Shown: one piece after another, positions 43,390 to 52,736 of the stretch
Layout of the letters: each line of letters begins with the position of its first letter
Position numbering within the stretch: position 1 is the first letter of the stretch
NCBI GenBank assembly: GCA_013373015.1
Contig: JABXIQ010000026.1
Coordinates: 1-64,000 of the forward strand
DNA: 64,000 nucleotides
DNA from: Kangiellaceae bacterium
GTDB taxonomy: Bacteria; Pseudomonadota; Gammaproteobacteria; Enterobacterales; Kangiellaceae
Reading direction: 5' to 3'
Notes under the pieces: model-generated
What the model saw: the letters and a program-made list of their open reading frames with translations, nothing else
Told to the model about the DNA's origin: nothing
Database searches by the model: none
Made by a program: the position numbers and the translations under genes

Positions 43390-44773
43390 ATTTGATTAAA
43401 TTTCGATGCAGTACATTTAAAATATTCAAGCCCTCATCATCACTAATCAGCATAGACAAATGATGATCACTAGAAGTATGACTCATCAACAACCATTGCT
43501 CCGGCATATGACTTTCATCAATTTGCATCAAATGCCATAAAGCCTGACTCGCTTGGCAACCGATAAGTGTTATCATCGAGCTACTTGAAACTAGAACGCT
43601 ACGGCAAACTTCCGCTAACTGCGCAGATAGCTCATTCAAAATATCCCCTGAATACAAACTATTATTGGTTTCAATAGCCATCACTAAAGACTCTTTCGTT
43701 GAGGCTAATAACTCACTACTTAAACCAAACTGATTTATCGTCGCAAATACTTTTTGTAAGGTATCTGGTTGCTGACCACGACGACCAAGTAGCAAGGTAA
43801 TAACAGGGATCTGCTGTTTTAGTGCAATCGCTTTAACCCACTTCGATTCTTCATAATGACCATCAATGGTAGTTCCACTTTCATCGGGATTGTGCGTGCT
43901 ACGAATTTCAACAGGAATTTGATAAGGCATAACTGCACTCAGACAACGAGGGTGCAGAACCTTAGCACCAGCCTCAGCCATATCAAAAGCTTCATTGTAG
44001 CTTATGTGAGTAATTTTTTTTGCCTCAGCAACTTTATTTGGATCCGTTGAATACATCCCAGCAACATCAGTCCAAACCTGTAGTTTTTCCGCTTGAGTTA
44101 TTGCTGCAAAATAAGCCGCCGAAGTATCAGATCCTTCTCTTCCAAGTAATACAGTTTGTCCATTTTGATTACGCGCGATAAAGCCTTGGCTAAGGATAAT
44201 GTCATATTGTGACCAATGGTTAACAAGTTCACTATCGGGCCGTGGATGACAAACTGCATTCAAAAAACACTCGCTGATATTCTTAGGGGCGTCATCGTTA
44301 GAAGTCAAAACCTCACGCGCGTCTATCCATTCAATACTATACTTATCCGTAAACTGCTTTTTCAAAAAAGCAGCGCCTAAGGTTGATGATAACAATTCAC
44401 CGTGCGCAACCACTTCGGCACGATCACATGCGGACAAACTATCTTTGCTAGCAATATTTGCAAGAGTTTGAGTCAGATTATCAAACCATTTATCAAGCAG
44501 CCTAGCATCAACCTCTAACTCATGCGCCATCGCTCGGTGACGGTTAAGCAATTGGTTCAAAGGTTCGTCAATGGATTGATTAACCGCTAATTTTGCTAAC
44601 TGCTCTAACTGGTTGGTAACATCTTTAAAAGCTGAGTGGACAACGGCTACTTTATAGCCATTGCTAAGATGCTGACTGACGATACTGACGATATTGTTCC
44701 AGTCTTTCAAACTAGAAACACTTGATCCACCAAATTTAACCACAAACCAAGGCTTGTTTATCAGTTCAGTCAT
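43388..44773 (-). CDS. monofunctional aspartate kinase
   Basis: This 461-residue protein has an amino acid kinase domain with VVKFGGSSVSSLKDW at the N-terminus, SQGFIARNQNGQTVLLGREG in the middle, and TDVAGMYSTDPN followed by ISYNEAFDMAEAGAKVLHPR. The C-terminal 150 residues are ACT-like regulatory repeats. No homoserine dehydrogenase domain is attached, so it is LysC-like (E. coli LysC is 449). It makes aspartyl phosphate for lysine, threonine and methionine synthesis. Which end product inhibits it cannot be read. It follows glnE and a zinc-finger gene. Confidence 0.9.
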   Translation of the reverse strand: MTELINKPWFVVKFGGSSVSSLKDWNNIVSIVSQHLSNGYKVAVVHSAFKDVTNQLEQLAKLAVNQSIDEPLNQLLNRHRAMAHELEVDARLLDKWFDNLTQTLANIASKDSLSACDRAEVVAHGELLSSTLGAAFLKKQFTDKYSIEWIDAREVLTSNDDAPKNISECFLNAVCHPRPDSELVNHWSQYDIILSQGFIARNQNGQTVLLGREGSDTSAAYFAAITQAEKLQVWTDVAGMYSTDPNKVAEAKKITHISYNEAFDMAEAGAKVLHPRCLSAVMPYQIPVEIRSTHNPDESGTTIDGHYEESKWVKAIALKQQIPVITLLLGRRGQQPDTLQKVFATINQFGLSSELLASTKESLVMAIETNNSLYSGDILNELSAQLAEVCRSVLVSSSSMITLIGCQASQALWHLMQIDESHMPEQWLLMSHTSSDHHLSMLISDDEGLNILNVLHRNLIK

Positions 44774-44796
44774 TTATTAAATCCTAATTAATTATA

Positions 44797-45006
44797 CTAA
44801 TTTTCAAGTTGAAATTGATTGCCACAATAAGGACAGATGGCTTTACCCGTTTTTTCAATTGCAATAAATACACGAGGGTGTTGATTCCACAAAGTTTGCT
44901 CTGGGCGAGGGCAACTTAGAGGTAATTCTTTTGGGCTAACTGAAATAACATGACTCGTCTTAGTATTTTGACGTTCTTGGCCTTGCTTTTTCTCGGCTAT
45001 ATCCAT
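44797..45006 (-). CDS. zf-CHCC zinc-finger protein
   Basis: This 69-residue protein has the CHCC pattern of the NDUFS6-like zinc-finger family: Cys in LSCPRPEQTLWNQHPRVFIA, then ICPYCGNQFQL. WNQHPRVFIAIE is nearly invariant in family members. Small stand-alone members occur next to housekeeping genes in proteobacteria with unknown role. It lies between glnE and the aspartokinase gene on one strand, probably co-transcribed. Confidence 0.85.
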   Translation of the reverse strand: MDIAEKKQGQERQNTKTSHVISVSPKELPLSCPRPEQTLWNQHPRVFIAIEKTGKAICPYCGNQFQLEN

Positions 45007-45051
45007 AATTATTACCTCATCAATCTTTATAAAAGTGCCTAATATGTAGGC

Positions 45052-48048
45052 CTACTCTATTTCTACTTGGGGAAATGTCGATTGCCAAATCGAGATTATA
45101 TCCTGTCGCAGCATCTGATGCTCATCATACTCTAATACAGCAGTTTGATTTTGCAAAGTTTTAGCATTAGCAATTTGTCTTAACAGTCGATAACTATTCA
45201 TCATAGTATCTTTATCAGAACCTTTAATAAAATGTTGGTTTGCCAATAATTCTAACCAATCAATATTATTAAAAGGCAAAAGCTCATTGCTATTATTGCT
45301 CTTTATTTCTTTTGCGTAAGTTAACACCCAAAACTGTACTAAAAACTCTATATCAACCAAGCCACCTTTGCCTTGTTTAATATCCCAATATTGAGTATCA
45401 GTTTTATCCAAATGTTCACGCATCTTATGGCGCATAGAAACCACATCATTTGCTAATGAGCTGCCGTCTGCAGCACTCGATTGCAGACTAACCTTGTGCA
45501 AAATATCACTCCGGATAGCTAAGTATTGTGATTCTAACTTCTTATCCCCCACAACAGGTCGCGCTCTTACTAACGCTTGGTGCTCCCACGTCCAAGCCTC
45601 ATTATGCTGATATTCAGCGAAAGCATTAATGTGGCTAACTAACAAACCTGAACGCCCTGAGGGTCTCAATCGAGTATCCACTTCGTACATGATTCCCTGT
45701 TGTGTTCGAGTATTAAGATAATGCACAAGGCGCTGCGTTAGACGAGTATAGAATTGATGATTATCAATCTGTTTTTGCTTATCATTGATTATCTGTGTTT
45801 GTTGACTTGGTTGCGCATCATACAAAAAAACCAGATCAAGATCTGAACCGTAGCCGAGCTCATCACCACCTAGCTTGCCATATCCCAGAATCAGAAATCC
45901 ACCCATTGTATTAGCTTCCAATCCTTGAGGGTAACCGTATTTACGGCCTATTTCTTGCCAAGCCATTAACAACAAATGCTCTAAAATAACTTCAGCCACA
46001 TCGGTTAACTGCTGTGAAACCTGACGAATATCAAACTGCCCTCTTAAATCACCCGCGGCAATTTTGAACTGACTCGATTGTTTAAAGCGACTCAGCGCCA
46101 GCAGTTGCTCCTCAATTTGCTCTGGCTCAATACGTAACATTGCTTGCTGCAACTGGTTGGCGAGACTGCTTTTTGTTTGCTGCTCACCAAAGTTACTAGG
46201 AAATAATAACTCATCTAACAAAGATGGATGTAACGCTATCTGTTTTGCTAGCCAACTAGAACGCGCAACCAGCTGAACCAAAAAATCTAAAACAGGTAAG
46301 TTTTCAGCTAACATTTCAAAGTAAGCACTACGCCGCCCAATTCCTTGTAAGACTTCAAGACACCGTTGCAAGGTTTGAGCATAATTTTTTTGTTTGCCTG
46401 CTTGTGCTATCAAATGCGGAAGCAATTGCTCTAACCGAGACAAGCCTCTTGACCCTAATTTCTTCTCTGCAAACTCAACTCTAAAGTGAGCAATTTTATC
46501 TAAATGCTCTTTAACTAATATGTCATCATGTAAACCCAACATTTTTGCTTGTTGTGATAATGATTCTGCTTGCTCTTCCTCAAAATCATTATTTATCAGT
46601 GATTTAATCCACTGCAACTCACTAGACATTTGTTGTTCTTGGTGAGGATCATGAAATAATCCCTTAAAAAATCTAGCAACCACATTAAGATGCTGTTTCA
46701 ACCCAGCTTCTAATGTCTGCCAACTATCATAATCCATAGCAAAAGCCACAATGGTTTGCTCTTGCACTGCGTTGGGCACCTGCTGTGTTTGTTGATCGGC
46801 GCGTATTTGCAAAACATTCTCCAGCTTTCGCAAAAATTCATAAGCCTTTTGCAACTGGTTCGCATCATTTGTTTCAATTAACTGCTGAGAATGTAACGCA
46901 TGCAAAGTCTTCCACCAGTTTTTGGTTTGCAAGACTGGTTGGCGGCCACCACTGATGAGCTGGAGACTTTGCACAATAAATTCCAACTCTCTAATCCCCC
47001 CATCGCCTAATTTGATATTGCCTTGATTATCTTTATTTAACAGTTCTCGCGTGATTTTTTGTTTTAATTGTCGAATGGACTCCAACACACTGAAATCAAT
47101 ATATCGGCGAAAGCTAAATGGGCGGATAATATTATCAAGCTCTTTTGCTAGAGCTTGCTGCTCATAACAAGAATCCTCGGCATCGGTTTGAATATCAATC
47201 ATTCGAGCTTTGATCATGGCAAAACGCTCCCACTCTCGACCTTGCTCTAAATAATAATCCTGAAGCGCATTAAAGTTAGCCACCAAGGCACCACTTTGTC
47301 CATAAGGGCGTAAGCGCATATCCACTCGATAGACAAAGCCGTCAGCTGTATTGTCAGATAAAAGTGAAATCAGCTTCTGACCCAAGCGCATAAAAAATTT
47401 TTGATTTTCTATAGGTCTTGACGGATGATTGGTTTCACCTTGTCGCGGGAAACAAAATATCAAATCAATGTCCGATGAAAAGTTCAATTCACGGCCACCT
47501 AGTTTTCCCATCGCCAACACAAATAATTGCTGTGTTTGTCCGTTATCATCTAATGGAACGCCGGATTGCTTGCTCGAATGAAGAAAGCTCCATTGATATG
47601 CAGCAGCAATTAAGGCATCAGCGACTAAAGACTGCAACAAACTAATCTCTCGAATAGTAAACACTTGCATCAAATCAGCCACTGCAATCTTTAACATCCA
47701 ATAATGGCGTTGTAGCCGCAATTGCCTCTTGATCTCGTATTCAGATATAACCTCAAGCCTCGTTAAGTCCATATCCAAAATAATGTGCTGTGTCTGTAGT
47801 GTAGCGTGTAAATCCTCTTGAGATTGAACGGCTTGTAACAACCATTGTGGCTTTTTAAGCGCCCACTGGTGGATATAATCACTGGCTACCAGCACTTTTG
47901 ACAATAACTCTTGTACCTTTTGCGTGGCAAGCGTCTCACTTATAGGCACATCATCTGCCAGAGACTGCTCTTCGATTCGCGCTAACCATTGGTTATAACG
48001 ACTTTGCGCAAGCGGTAATAATGCTGAGGGAATTGATTGGTTTATCAT
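45052..48048 (-). CDS. glnE: bifunctional glutamine synthetase adenylyltransferase/deadenylase GlnE
   Basis: This 998-residue protein (E. coli 946) has two nucleotidyltransferase domains. The first shows MGKLGGRELNFSSDIDLIFC near residue 180, the second GYGKLGGDELGYGSDLDLVF near 705. Each is followed by its GlnD-PII-uridylyltransferase-like helical domain (GDGGIRELEFIVQ, GKGGLVDIEFLVQ). The catalytic DxD pairs are intact in both halves. It adds AMP to and removes it from glutamine synthetase according to nitrogen status. The promoter is in the 220-bp divergent region shared with lemA. Confidence 0.96.
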   Translation of the reverse strand: MINQSIPSALLPLAQSRYNQWLARIEEQSLADDVPISETLATQKVQELLSKVLVASDYIHQWALKKPQWLLQAVQSQEDLHATLQTQHIILDMDLTRLEVISEYEIKRQLRLQRHYWMLKIAVADLMQVFTIREISLLQSLVADALIAAAYQWSFLHSSKQSGVPLDDNGQTQQLFVLAMGKLGGRELNFSSDIDLIFCFPRQGETNHPSRPIENQKFFMRLGQKLISLLSDNTADGFVYRVDMRLRPYGQSGALVANFNALQDYYLEQGREWERFAMIKARMIDIQTDAEDSCYEQQALAKELDNIIRPFSFRRYIDFSVLESIRQLKQKITRELLNKDNQGNIKLGDGGIRELEFIVQSLQLISGGRQPVLQTKNWWKTLHALHSQQLIETNDANQLQKAYEFLRKLENVLQIRADQQTQQVPNAVQEQTIVAFAMDYDSWQTLEAGLKQHLNVVARFFKGLFHDPHQEQQMSSELQWIKSLINNDFEEEQAESLSQQAKMLGLHDDILVKEHLDKIAHFRVEFAEKKLGSRGLSRLEQLLPHLIAQAGKQKNYAQTLQRCLEVLQGIGRRSAYFEMLAENLPVLDFLVQLVARSSWLAKQIALHPSLLDELLFPSNFGEQQTKSSLANQLQQAMLRIEPEQIEEQLLALSRFKQSSQFKIAAGDLRGQFDIRQVSQQLTDVAEVILEHLLLMAWQEIGRKYGYPQGLEANTMGGFLILGYGKLGGDELGYGSDLDLVFLYDAQPSQQTQIINDKQKQIDNHQFYTRLTQRLVHYLNTRTQQGIMYEVDTRLRPSGRSGLLVSHINAFAEYQHNEAWTWEHQALVRARPVVGDKKLESQYLAIRSDILHKVSLQSSAADGSSLANDVVSMRHKMREHLDKTDTQYWDIKQGKGGLVDIEFLVQFWVLTYAKEIKSNNSNELLPFNNIDWLELLANQHFIKGSDKDTMMNSYRLLRQIANAKTLQNQTAVLEYDEHQMLRQDIISIWQSTFPQVEIE

Positions 48049-48268
48049 TGAATTTTATTGCAGTTAATAATCCACTTTCTCTTTTTCAAATCATTATGGC
48101 ACAGTCAGCCACGTTGAGCAGTAGTAATCTACTCAATATTACCCTAGACGAGTAAAAGTAAGCCATTGAAATATTGGGACTAATTACAGATTTTTACAAT
48201 ATTTCATTGTATTCAAAAGCCATTCGTTGCTAGGATTGGCAGATAACAATGATGAAGGAGTCTCAACT

Positions 48269-48856
48269 ATGTCTATGTTAATTGTATTAGCTATTATTGT
48301 CGGCTTGGTGCTTTTTGCGGTAGGGATCTACAACAAGCTGGTTTCACTACGTAATCGCTACAAAAATGCTTTTGCCCAAATCGATGTTCAATTAAACCGC
48401 CGTTATGACTTAATTCCTAATTTGGTTGAAACTGCAAAGGGCTATATGAAGCACGAAAAAGAAACTTTGGAAGCAGTAATCAACGCTCGTAACGGAGCGG
48501 TTAGCGCCAATCAAAGTGTTGCTGCAAATCCAGACGATCCAGATGCTATGAAAAAGTTAAATGCTGCTGAAGGGCAATTGGCTGGAGCACTAGGGCGCTT
48601 GTTTGCTTTATCTGAAGCTTACCCAGACCTTAAAGCTAATCAAACTATGGAACAGCTGATGGAAGAATTGGCAACCACTGAGAATAAAATTTCTTTTGCT
48701 CGCCAAGCCTACAATGATGCGGTTATGCAATACAACACATACCGCGAACAGGTTCCAAATAACTTCATCGCCAATCCTTTTGGTTTCCAAGAAGCAGAAT
48801 TGTTTGAAGTAGAAGAGCCAGAAGCGCGTAAGCGAGTTGATGTAAAGTTCGACTAA
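48269..48856 (+). CDS. LemA-family protein
   Basis: This protein is 195 residues from ATG 48269, behind GAAGGAG. One N-terminal transmembrane helix (MLIVLAIIVGLVLFAVGIY) is followed by the LemA signature RNRYKNAFAQIDVQLNRRYD, then LIPNLVETAKGYMKHEKETL and FARQAYNDAVMQYN. The rest is a long helical bundle. LemA genes commonly precede an M48 peptidase gene, as here (20-bp gap), and the pair probably works in membrane protein quality control. Confidence 0.92.
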   Translation: MSMLIVLAIIVGLVLFAVGIYNKLVSLRNRYKNAFAQIDVQLNRRYDLIPNLVETAKGYMKHEKETLEAVINARNGAVSANQSVAANPDDPDAMKKLNAAEGQLAGALGRLFALSEAYPDLKANQTMEQLMEELATTENKISFARQAYNDAVMQYNTYREQVPNNFIANPFGFQEAELFEVEEPEARKRVDVKFD

Positions 48857-48876
48857 ATCAATCAGTTCATTAGATT

Positions 48877-50826
48877 ATGGATTTTTTTGAACACCAAGAA
48901 GCAGCTCGGAAAAAAACCAAGCTGCTTATTTTCTATTTTATTGTAGCGGTAATTCTGATCGTTGCAGCGCTAAATCTAGTTGCTTATTTCGCCTTGAAAA
49001 TGAGCTCAACTGACTATATGCAGCTGCAACTCACCGACTGGTTTAACCAAGAATGGTTTTATTACACTTCTGGCGCGACGTTAACCATGATCGCTGGCGG
49101 CAGCGGATTCCGCTGGCTACAACTGCGAGGTGGTGGCAAGGCTGTTGCCCAAATGGTCAATGCGCGAGAAGTTTTACCTGATACCAATGATCGTTTAGAG
49201 CAGCGCTTACTGAATGTAGTTGAAGAAATGTCAATCGCATCTGGCACAGCTGTACCAACTGTTTACATCATGGATCAAGAAGAAGCCATTAATGCGTTTG
49301 TGGCTGGTCAAGAAACTTCCGATACCATTATGGTAGTCACTCGCGGGGCGCTCGAAAAACTTAATCGCCAAGAGTTACAAGGTGTAGTCGCGCACGAATA
49401 CAGCCATATTTTTAATGCTGATATGAAGATTAATGTGAAGCTAATTAGCATTTTGGCAGGTATTTTAATTCTCGGTCAGGCAGGCTATTTTATTATGCGT
49501 AGTATTCGTCACGGCAATGTGCGCAGCAATAATAAAGAAGGTGGCGGTATTATCGCCGTAGTGATAATAGTAGGCCTTTCGATGTACATCATTGGCTCGA
49601 TTGGTTTGTTCTTTGGTCGCTTAATTAAAGCAGCTATTTCTCGACAAAGAGAGTTTTTGGCAGATGCATCAGCAGTACAGTATGCACGTGATAATGAAGG
49701 TTTAGCGGGTGCTTTTATCAAGATTGGTGAACAAAGTTCCTTACTCAGCAATCGCCATGCCGAAGAAACTAGCCATATGTGTATCGCTGAGCCCATCAAG
49801 TTAAGTTTCAGCGGATTAGCTACTCACCCTCCTATCGAAAAACGCCTTGATGCCATCATGCCTCATTGGCGTGAATTCAAAGATCGCCGAGATAGAAGAA
49901 CCGATCGTCATCAACGATATGCCGAACAAGATGCTCTGCGCAAAGAACGTGAAGCTAAGCGTAAAAAAGACTTTGGTTTCGGTCCACTGATTGATACCGT
50001 TGGAAAACCTACCACTCTACATATGCACGCAGCCAGCGCCTTACTTTTAGCAATGCCTGAGATACTCAAAACAGCTGCTCATGGTCACCATACTACTGCC
50101 CATGCAATGCATCTAATTTTTGCATTATTACTCAGTGATGATGGTCAAATTGAAGAAGAATCTCTACAAGAAATTCAAAAAGTCTATGGCGATGACAGTC
50201 GTCATCAAGTGTTAAAATTAGCCAAATACATTACCAAGGATAAGCGTTACCTGAGATTGGCTATTTTGGATATTTCAATTCCAAGTATTCGTCGCTTATC
50301 TGAAACTGAGCGCAAGGACTTCTTTTCACTGCTCAAAAGAATTATTCATTTAGACAAACATGTCAGTCAATTTGAATATGTTTTATATGCTTTACTCAAA
50401 AAAAGCCTTACCGAGGGTTCAACCCAGTCGCGTAAACGTATTACCCGTTTTGATCCTGTGCGTGAAGACTTACAAAGAGTCATTTCTGCAGTTGTCCATT
50501 CTAGCGGCAACACACTCGAACAAAAACAACTGTTGTTTACGCAAGTAAGCGCTGGTTTTAGTTCGCATACCATGTCGCTATCTGAAAACAAATTTGATGC
50601 AGAAAGTTTTAATGAATCTTTAATGCGCCTAAATCAGCTCACTCCGATGCTAAAAAAACCATTACTCAATGCTTTAGAAGAAGCTATCAAAGAAGATAAC
50701 ATTGTTAAAGCAGAAGAAGTGGAATTACTACGAGCCATTGCTGAATGTTTAGATTGCCCTATTCCACCAACCGTTGAAGAGATGCAAAAACAAGCAATCG
50801 AGGTTTCTGAACACTCAAAAGCATAA
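48877..50826 (+). CDS. M48-family (HtpX-like) membrane metalloprotease with long C-terminal domain
   Basis: This 649-residue protein has two N-terminal membrane segments, the zinc motif VVAHEYSHIFNADMKIN (HExxH) near residue 172, and two more membrane helices (ILAGILILGQAGYFIM, IIAVVIIVGLSMYIIGSIGL). The third ligand comes from ISRQREFLADASAVQYARD. The HtpX-type protease part ends near residue 330 with ATHPPIEKRLDAI. A further 300 residues, with a charged spacer and a helical domain, are not in E. coli HtpX (293). The gene is coupled to lemA. Confidence 0.9.
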   Translation: MDFFEHQEAARKKTKLLIFYFIVAVILIVAALNLVAYFALKMSSTDYMQLQLTDWFNQEWFYYTSGATLTMIAGGSGFRWLQLRGGGKAVAQMVNAREVLPDTNDRLEQRLLNVVEEMSIASGTAVPTVYIMDQEEAINAFVAGQETSDTIMVVTRGALEKLNRQELQGVVAHEYSHIFNADMKINVKLISILAGILILGQAGYFIMRSIRHGNVRSNNKEGGGIIAVVIIVGLSMYIIGSIGLFFGRLIKAAISRQREFLADASAVQYARDNEGLAGAFIKIGEQSSLLSNRHAEETSHMCIAEPIKLSFSGLATHPPIEKRLDAIMPHWREFKDRRDRRTDRHQRYAEQDALRKEREAKRKKDFGFGPLIDTVGKPTTLHMHAASALLLAMPEILKTAAHGHHTTAHAMHLIFALLLSDDGQIEEESLQEIQKVYGDDSRHQVLKLAKYITKDKRYLRLAILDISIPSIRRLSETERKDFFSLLKRIIHLDKHVSQFEYVLYALLKKSLTEGSTQSRKRITRFDPVREDLQRVISAVVHSSGNTLEQKQLLFTQVSAGFSSHTMSLSENKFDAESFNESLMRLNQLTPMLKKPLLNALEEAIKEDNIVKAEEVELLRAIAECLDCPIPPTVEEMQKQAIEVSEHSKA

Positions 50827-50836
50827 ACATATTGCT

Positions 50837-52666
50837 TCACAAATCTAATTTATATGCCGGTTGTGGCTTACCAAAATAAAACCCTTGCATGGTTTCACAG
50901 CCCATTTTTTTGAGCAATTCGATTTGTTGCTCATTCTCCACCCCTTCAGCAATCATCTTAATTCCCAGCTTATGAGCCAAATCAATTGTTGACGCTACAA
51001 TATTTCGATCTGCATCATTAGAAACAATGTCTTTCACAAAGTCTTTATCAATCTTAAGCGCATGAACGGGAAAACGTCTTAAATAGCCAATCGACGCGTA
51101 GCCTGTGCCATAATCATCGATCACAAGCTTAAAGCCCATATCACTCAAGAACTCCAATTTTTTCAACGTTTGCTCGGTATAATCAATAAAAATACTTTCC
51201 GTTAATTCAAGTTCAATCATTGACGCTGGAACATCATAATATTGGCACATATCTGAAAGCTCAGATATGAAATCGGCTCTTAATACTTGCATAGCCGAAA
51301 TATTGATGGCTAATGACTGAAAGTCTTTCTTCTCGTCTAGCCAAGTCCTAAGCTGTGAAAAAGCGTTGTGCAATACCCATGAGCCTAACTGACTAATGAT
51401 AGAAAACTCCTCAGCCACTCGAACAAAAGCCTCGGGTTCAACAAAAGTTTCACCGTCATGCCAACGAATCAAAGCTTCATAACCAATGATTTTATTACAC
51501 GTTACAGAAAACTTAGGTTGATAATAAAGTTCCAAGTCATCTAAGTTTATGGCTTGGCGCAGTTTATGCGACAGCAATGTTTTATAACTAGCTTCCTTTG
51601 CATAATCCTGGTGAAACACTTTGAACTGAGCTCCACCCAAAGTTTTAGCTCGATACATGGCAATATCAGCTGCAGAGATCAACTGATCATAGGTATTACC
51701 GTGAATCGGATAATAAGCCACTCCAATGCTGCAACCAATATGAGCTACACAATTACTCAAAATAAATGGCTCCGACATTTTTTGAATAATACTAGTGCAC
51801 AACTTATTAATTTGATTTGGCTTTCTATCAATAGGAACAATCAAAAACTCATCCCCGCCTTGCCGACAAATCAAGTCATCTTGCGACAACAACTCTCGAA
51901 ATCTCTTCCCTACTTGCACCAATAATTCATCACCAACGCCATGTCCATAACTGTCATTGACAGACTTAAAAGCATCAAGATCAACAAATAATAAAGCCAC
52001 TTTGTTATCTTTTCTCTGCGAAATCATTTGCTCAAAATTGCTTGCGAAAAGACTTCGATTGGATAGAGATGTCAAATTATCAAAATTTGCAATTTCAAAA
52101 ATTTGCGTTTCTTTTAATTCAAGATTTTTTTCTTTGGCTCGATGCTCGTAGCGAGTCAATATCATCAAGAAAGCAATGGTCACTAAAGATCCAATACGAT
52201 TGGACATCGTCACAAAGTCAAACTCTTGTGGGGTTAGTGGATTAGGGAAATCCTGCCCAGAAACCTTCATTGAATAGTAAATCAGTATGATGCCCAGAAT
52301 AAGCAGCGTATAAAGCCACGAGGAATAATGCTTTAGCAGCACACCACCAGCAAGCGGAATCACCAAAAACCACGAAAAATTGGGGTTATCAAATCCCCCA
52401 AATTGATTATTAGCAGTCAATAGAATGATAAATAATAAAATTAATAATATATGGGCAACCAGTTCCGCATGATAGGTTCGTTTGAGGTAAAGAATTGAAA
52501 TGAGAGCAACTACAATGCTGAAAACTAGAACGTTTCCGACGACATCCAAACCCATCTTGTAGTAAATAATGGAAAAACAAATTGAGAGTCCAATCCCTGA
52601 CAAAGCAAACAAGAACACAATCTGCACATGTAACATATGCGCAAGATTCTTATTATTATGATCCAT
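50837..52666 (-). CDS. membrane GGDEF-EAL c-di-GMP protein
   Basis: This 609-residue protein has about six N-terminal transmembrane helices (residues 10-180). A GGDEF domain follows with an intact active site (LTSLSNRSLF, LFVDLDAFKSVND, CRQGGDEFLIV), then an EAL domain. The EAL domain has GYEALIRWHD, ELTESIFID, IDDYGTGYASIGYL, and KIDKDFVKDI. Both cyclase and phosphodiesterase residues look intact, so the net activity is not predictable. It would set local c-di-GMP, read for example by the PilZ protein at 17714. It lies 70 bp downstream of the CYTH-CHAD gene. Confidence 0.92.
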   Translation of the reverse strand: MDHNNKNLAHMLHVQIVFLFALSGIGLSICFSIIYYKMGLDVVGNVLVFSIVVALISILYLKRTYHAELVAHILLILLFIILLTANNQFGGFDNPNFSWFLVIPLAGGVLLKHYSSWLYTLLILGIILIYYSMKVSGQDFPNPLTPQEFDFVTMSNRIGSLVTIAFLMILTRYEHRAKEKNLELKETQIFEIANFDNLTSLSNRSLFASNFEQMISQRKDNKVALLFVDLDAFKSVNDSYGHGVGDELLVQVGKRFRELLSQDDLICRQGGDEFLIVPIDRKPNQINKLCTSIIQKMSEPFILSNCVAHIGCSIGVAYYPIHGNTYDQLISAADIAMYRAKTLGGAQFKVFHQDYAKEASYKTLLSHKLRQAINLDDLELYYQPKFSVTCNKIIGYEALIRWHDGETFVEPEAFVRVAEEFSIISQLGSWVLHNAFSQLRTWLDEKKDFQSLAINISAMQVLRADFISELSDMCQYYDVPASMIELELTESIFIDYTEQTLKKLEFLSDMGFKLVIDDYGTGYASIGYLRRFPVHALKIDKDFVKDIVSNDADRNIVASTIDLAHKLGIKMIAEGVENEQQIELLKKMGCETMQGFYFGKPQPAYKLDL

Positions 52667-52736
52667 TCCAAGGCTCGCTAAATTCAGAACCTTATCAATG
52701 GTGCTATGAAGAATTCCTTTTATATTGCCTCCTCAA

